Program-made: the position numbers and the translations under genes
Shown: piece after piece, positions 4,384 through 5,136 of the stretch
Numbering within the stretch: the first letter of the stretch is position 1
How the letters are laid out: every line of letters begins with the position of its first letter
Notes under the pieces: model-generated
Told to the model about the DNA's origin: nothing
What the model saw: only the letters and a program-made list of their open reading frames with translations
Database searches by the model: none
Origin: Phycisphaerales bacterium
Lineage (GTDB): Bacteria > Planctomycetota > Phycisphaerae > Phycisphaerales > SM1A02
DNA length: 5,136 nucleotides
Reading direction: 5' to 3'
Assembly (NCBI GenBank): GCA_007125255.1
Contig: SLDM01000428.1
Location: 1 to 5,136, forward strand

Positions 4384-5136
4384 CTCCGCCGGCCCGACCT
4401 CGCGACAGGACGACTGGAGGAATTCCACGTACCGCTCCGGCACCGGTCGGTCAACGCTCCCCTGGACCACGCAGCGGAGGAGGCGATCCACGTTGGCCCG
4501 CTCATAGGGCCGGATCGTTCGATCCCGGATCAGATCCTCCAGGGCGTACTTCAATTCATCCCGGCAGCGCAGGATCCAGCCCGCCTGGAAATGCTCGAAA
4601 ATGCTGAGGTTGGCGTGCAGGAACCGCAGGTAAAGCACCGTTTTCCGCCGGCAGAACGCCTCGACGGCCACGCTGGAACCCCACACCATCACGGCGTCCG
4701 CCCACTCGATGAGCGAACTCGAGGGGACGTGTGAGACGAGCGTCATGTTGCCGCACCCCTCGGGCAGACGGAAATCCATGTTGCGCGTGTGCGGCTTGAC
4801 GGCGATTTTCAATTCAGGGTAGTGGGAGAGAAACGTGAACGTCCGCTGCAACTCATCCCAGAAGGCATTGTTCTTGGCGTTGGAGAGAAAGAAGACCAGC
4901 TTCGGCCCGTCATGGGCAAGTTCCCATGGCGGCTGAAACGTGTTCCGAATCGGCAGCCACTCGGGGCAGAAGCGGAGGCTGCCCAGCGTCACCGCCCGCG
5001 CTTCCAGAGGAAACGGCTGACCCTCCGATTCAAAGTACCGCTTCAGCCACGTCAGATAGATATCGTCGGTGAAGACCACCCGTTCGAAACAACTGTAATC
5101 GTGCATGAAACCGATCCCGCGGCTCTCCGCGCTCAA
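4351..5136 (-). CDS. GT-B-like capsule/surface polysaccharide transferase, partial (N-terminus beyond right edge)
   Basis: The frame is open to the right edge; 261 residues up to the TGA at 4353-4351 are visible. Order of features, numbered from the edge: a segment ERVVFTDDIYLTWLKRYF (18-35) of the kind that closes the N-terminal Rossmann half in CDP-glycerol glycerophosphotransferase-like and capsule transferases; KLVFFLSNAKNN (79-90); LKIAVKPHTR (109-118), matching the K-P-H-x-R motif; and WADAVMVWGSSVAVEAFCRRKTVLYL (145-170), matching the conserved SS-x-x-x-EA nucleotide-sugar-binding region of GT-B folds. These suggest transfer of a sugar or polyol phosphate to a surface polymer. Donor and acceptor cannot be told. 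The leftmost possible start is a TTG on the very edge, but the domain should begin earlier, so I treat it as truncated by the window. It ends 13 bp from the convergent flavin-reductase-like gene. Confidence 0.75.
   Translation of the reverse strand: MSAESRGIGFMHDYSCFERVVFTDDIYLTWLKRYFESEGQPFPLEARAVTLGSLRFCPEWLPIRNTFQPPWELAHDGPKLVFFLSNAKNNAFWDELQRTFTFLSHYPELKIAVKPHTRNMDFRLPEGCGNMTLVSHVPSSSLIEWADAVMVWGSSVAVEAFCRRKTVLYLRFLHANLSIFEHFQAGWILRCRDELKYALEDLIRDRTIRPYERANVDRLLRCVVQGSVDRPVPERYVEFLQSSCREVGPAEAAPGGRSLAR

Overview
The window is GC-rich and carries six protein-coding genes that can be supported, two of them cut by the window edges. In order they are: a secreted beta-propeller-repeat (SBBP-type) protein (minus strand, runs off the left edge), a NifU C-terminal-domain iron-sulfur scaffold protein (plus), the carbon-storage/translation regulator CsrA (plus), the transcriptional regulator MraZ (minus), a small flavin-reductase-like FMN-binding protein (plus), and the C-terminal part of a GT-B-like surface-polysaccharide transferase (minus, runs off the right edge). 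A csrA with an enlarged loop, an mraZ not followed by rsmH, SBBP repeats and long repeat-bearing spacers suggest an environmental bacterium, possibly of the Planctomycetota. This is an inference from gene content; there is no rRNA or other phylogenetic marker here.

Layout: 1-964 is the SBBP protein. 965-1412 is a spacer between divergent genes with a candidate minus-strand promoter, a 20-bp near-palindrome next to a TTGACA hexamer, and a helically phased series of GGCGAT words. 1413-1751 is the NifU-domain gene. 1752-2051 holds an 11-bp tandem repeat and the csrA leader, which has two small hairpins, one covering the Shine-Dalgarno. 2052-2279 is csrA. 2280-3041 is a 760-bp gene-free stretch. 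It has arrays of an 8-bp word in opposite orientation at 2298-2329 and 2495-2551, a dRS3-like hairpin (ATTCCC-N8-GGGAAT) between them, and three further hairpins, one a perfect 12-bp stem. 3042-3530 is mraZ on the minus strand; upstream (3561-3622) lies a cluster of five TGGG boxes overlapping a recognisable promoter. 3825-4337 is the flavin-reductase-like gene, which converges at a 13-bp gap with the transferase gene (4351-5136).

The genes do not form one pathway or operon: strands alternate and spacers are long. The clearest regulatory story is mraZ with its own operator. The csrA leader also looks fit for autoregulation. I see no defence system, CRISPR array, tRNA, rRNA or intact insertion sequence. 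The least explained part is the repeat- and hairpin-rich spacer between csrA and mraZ.
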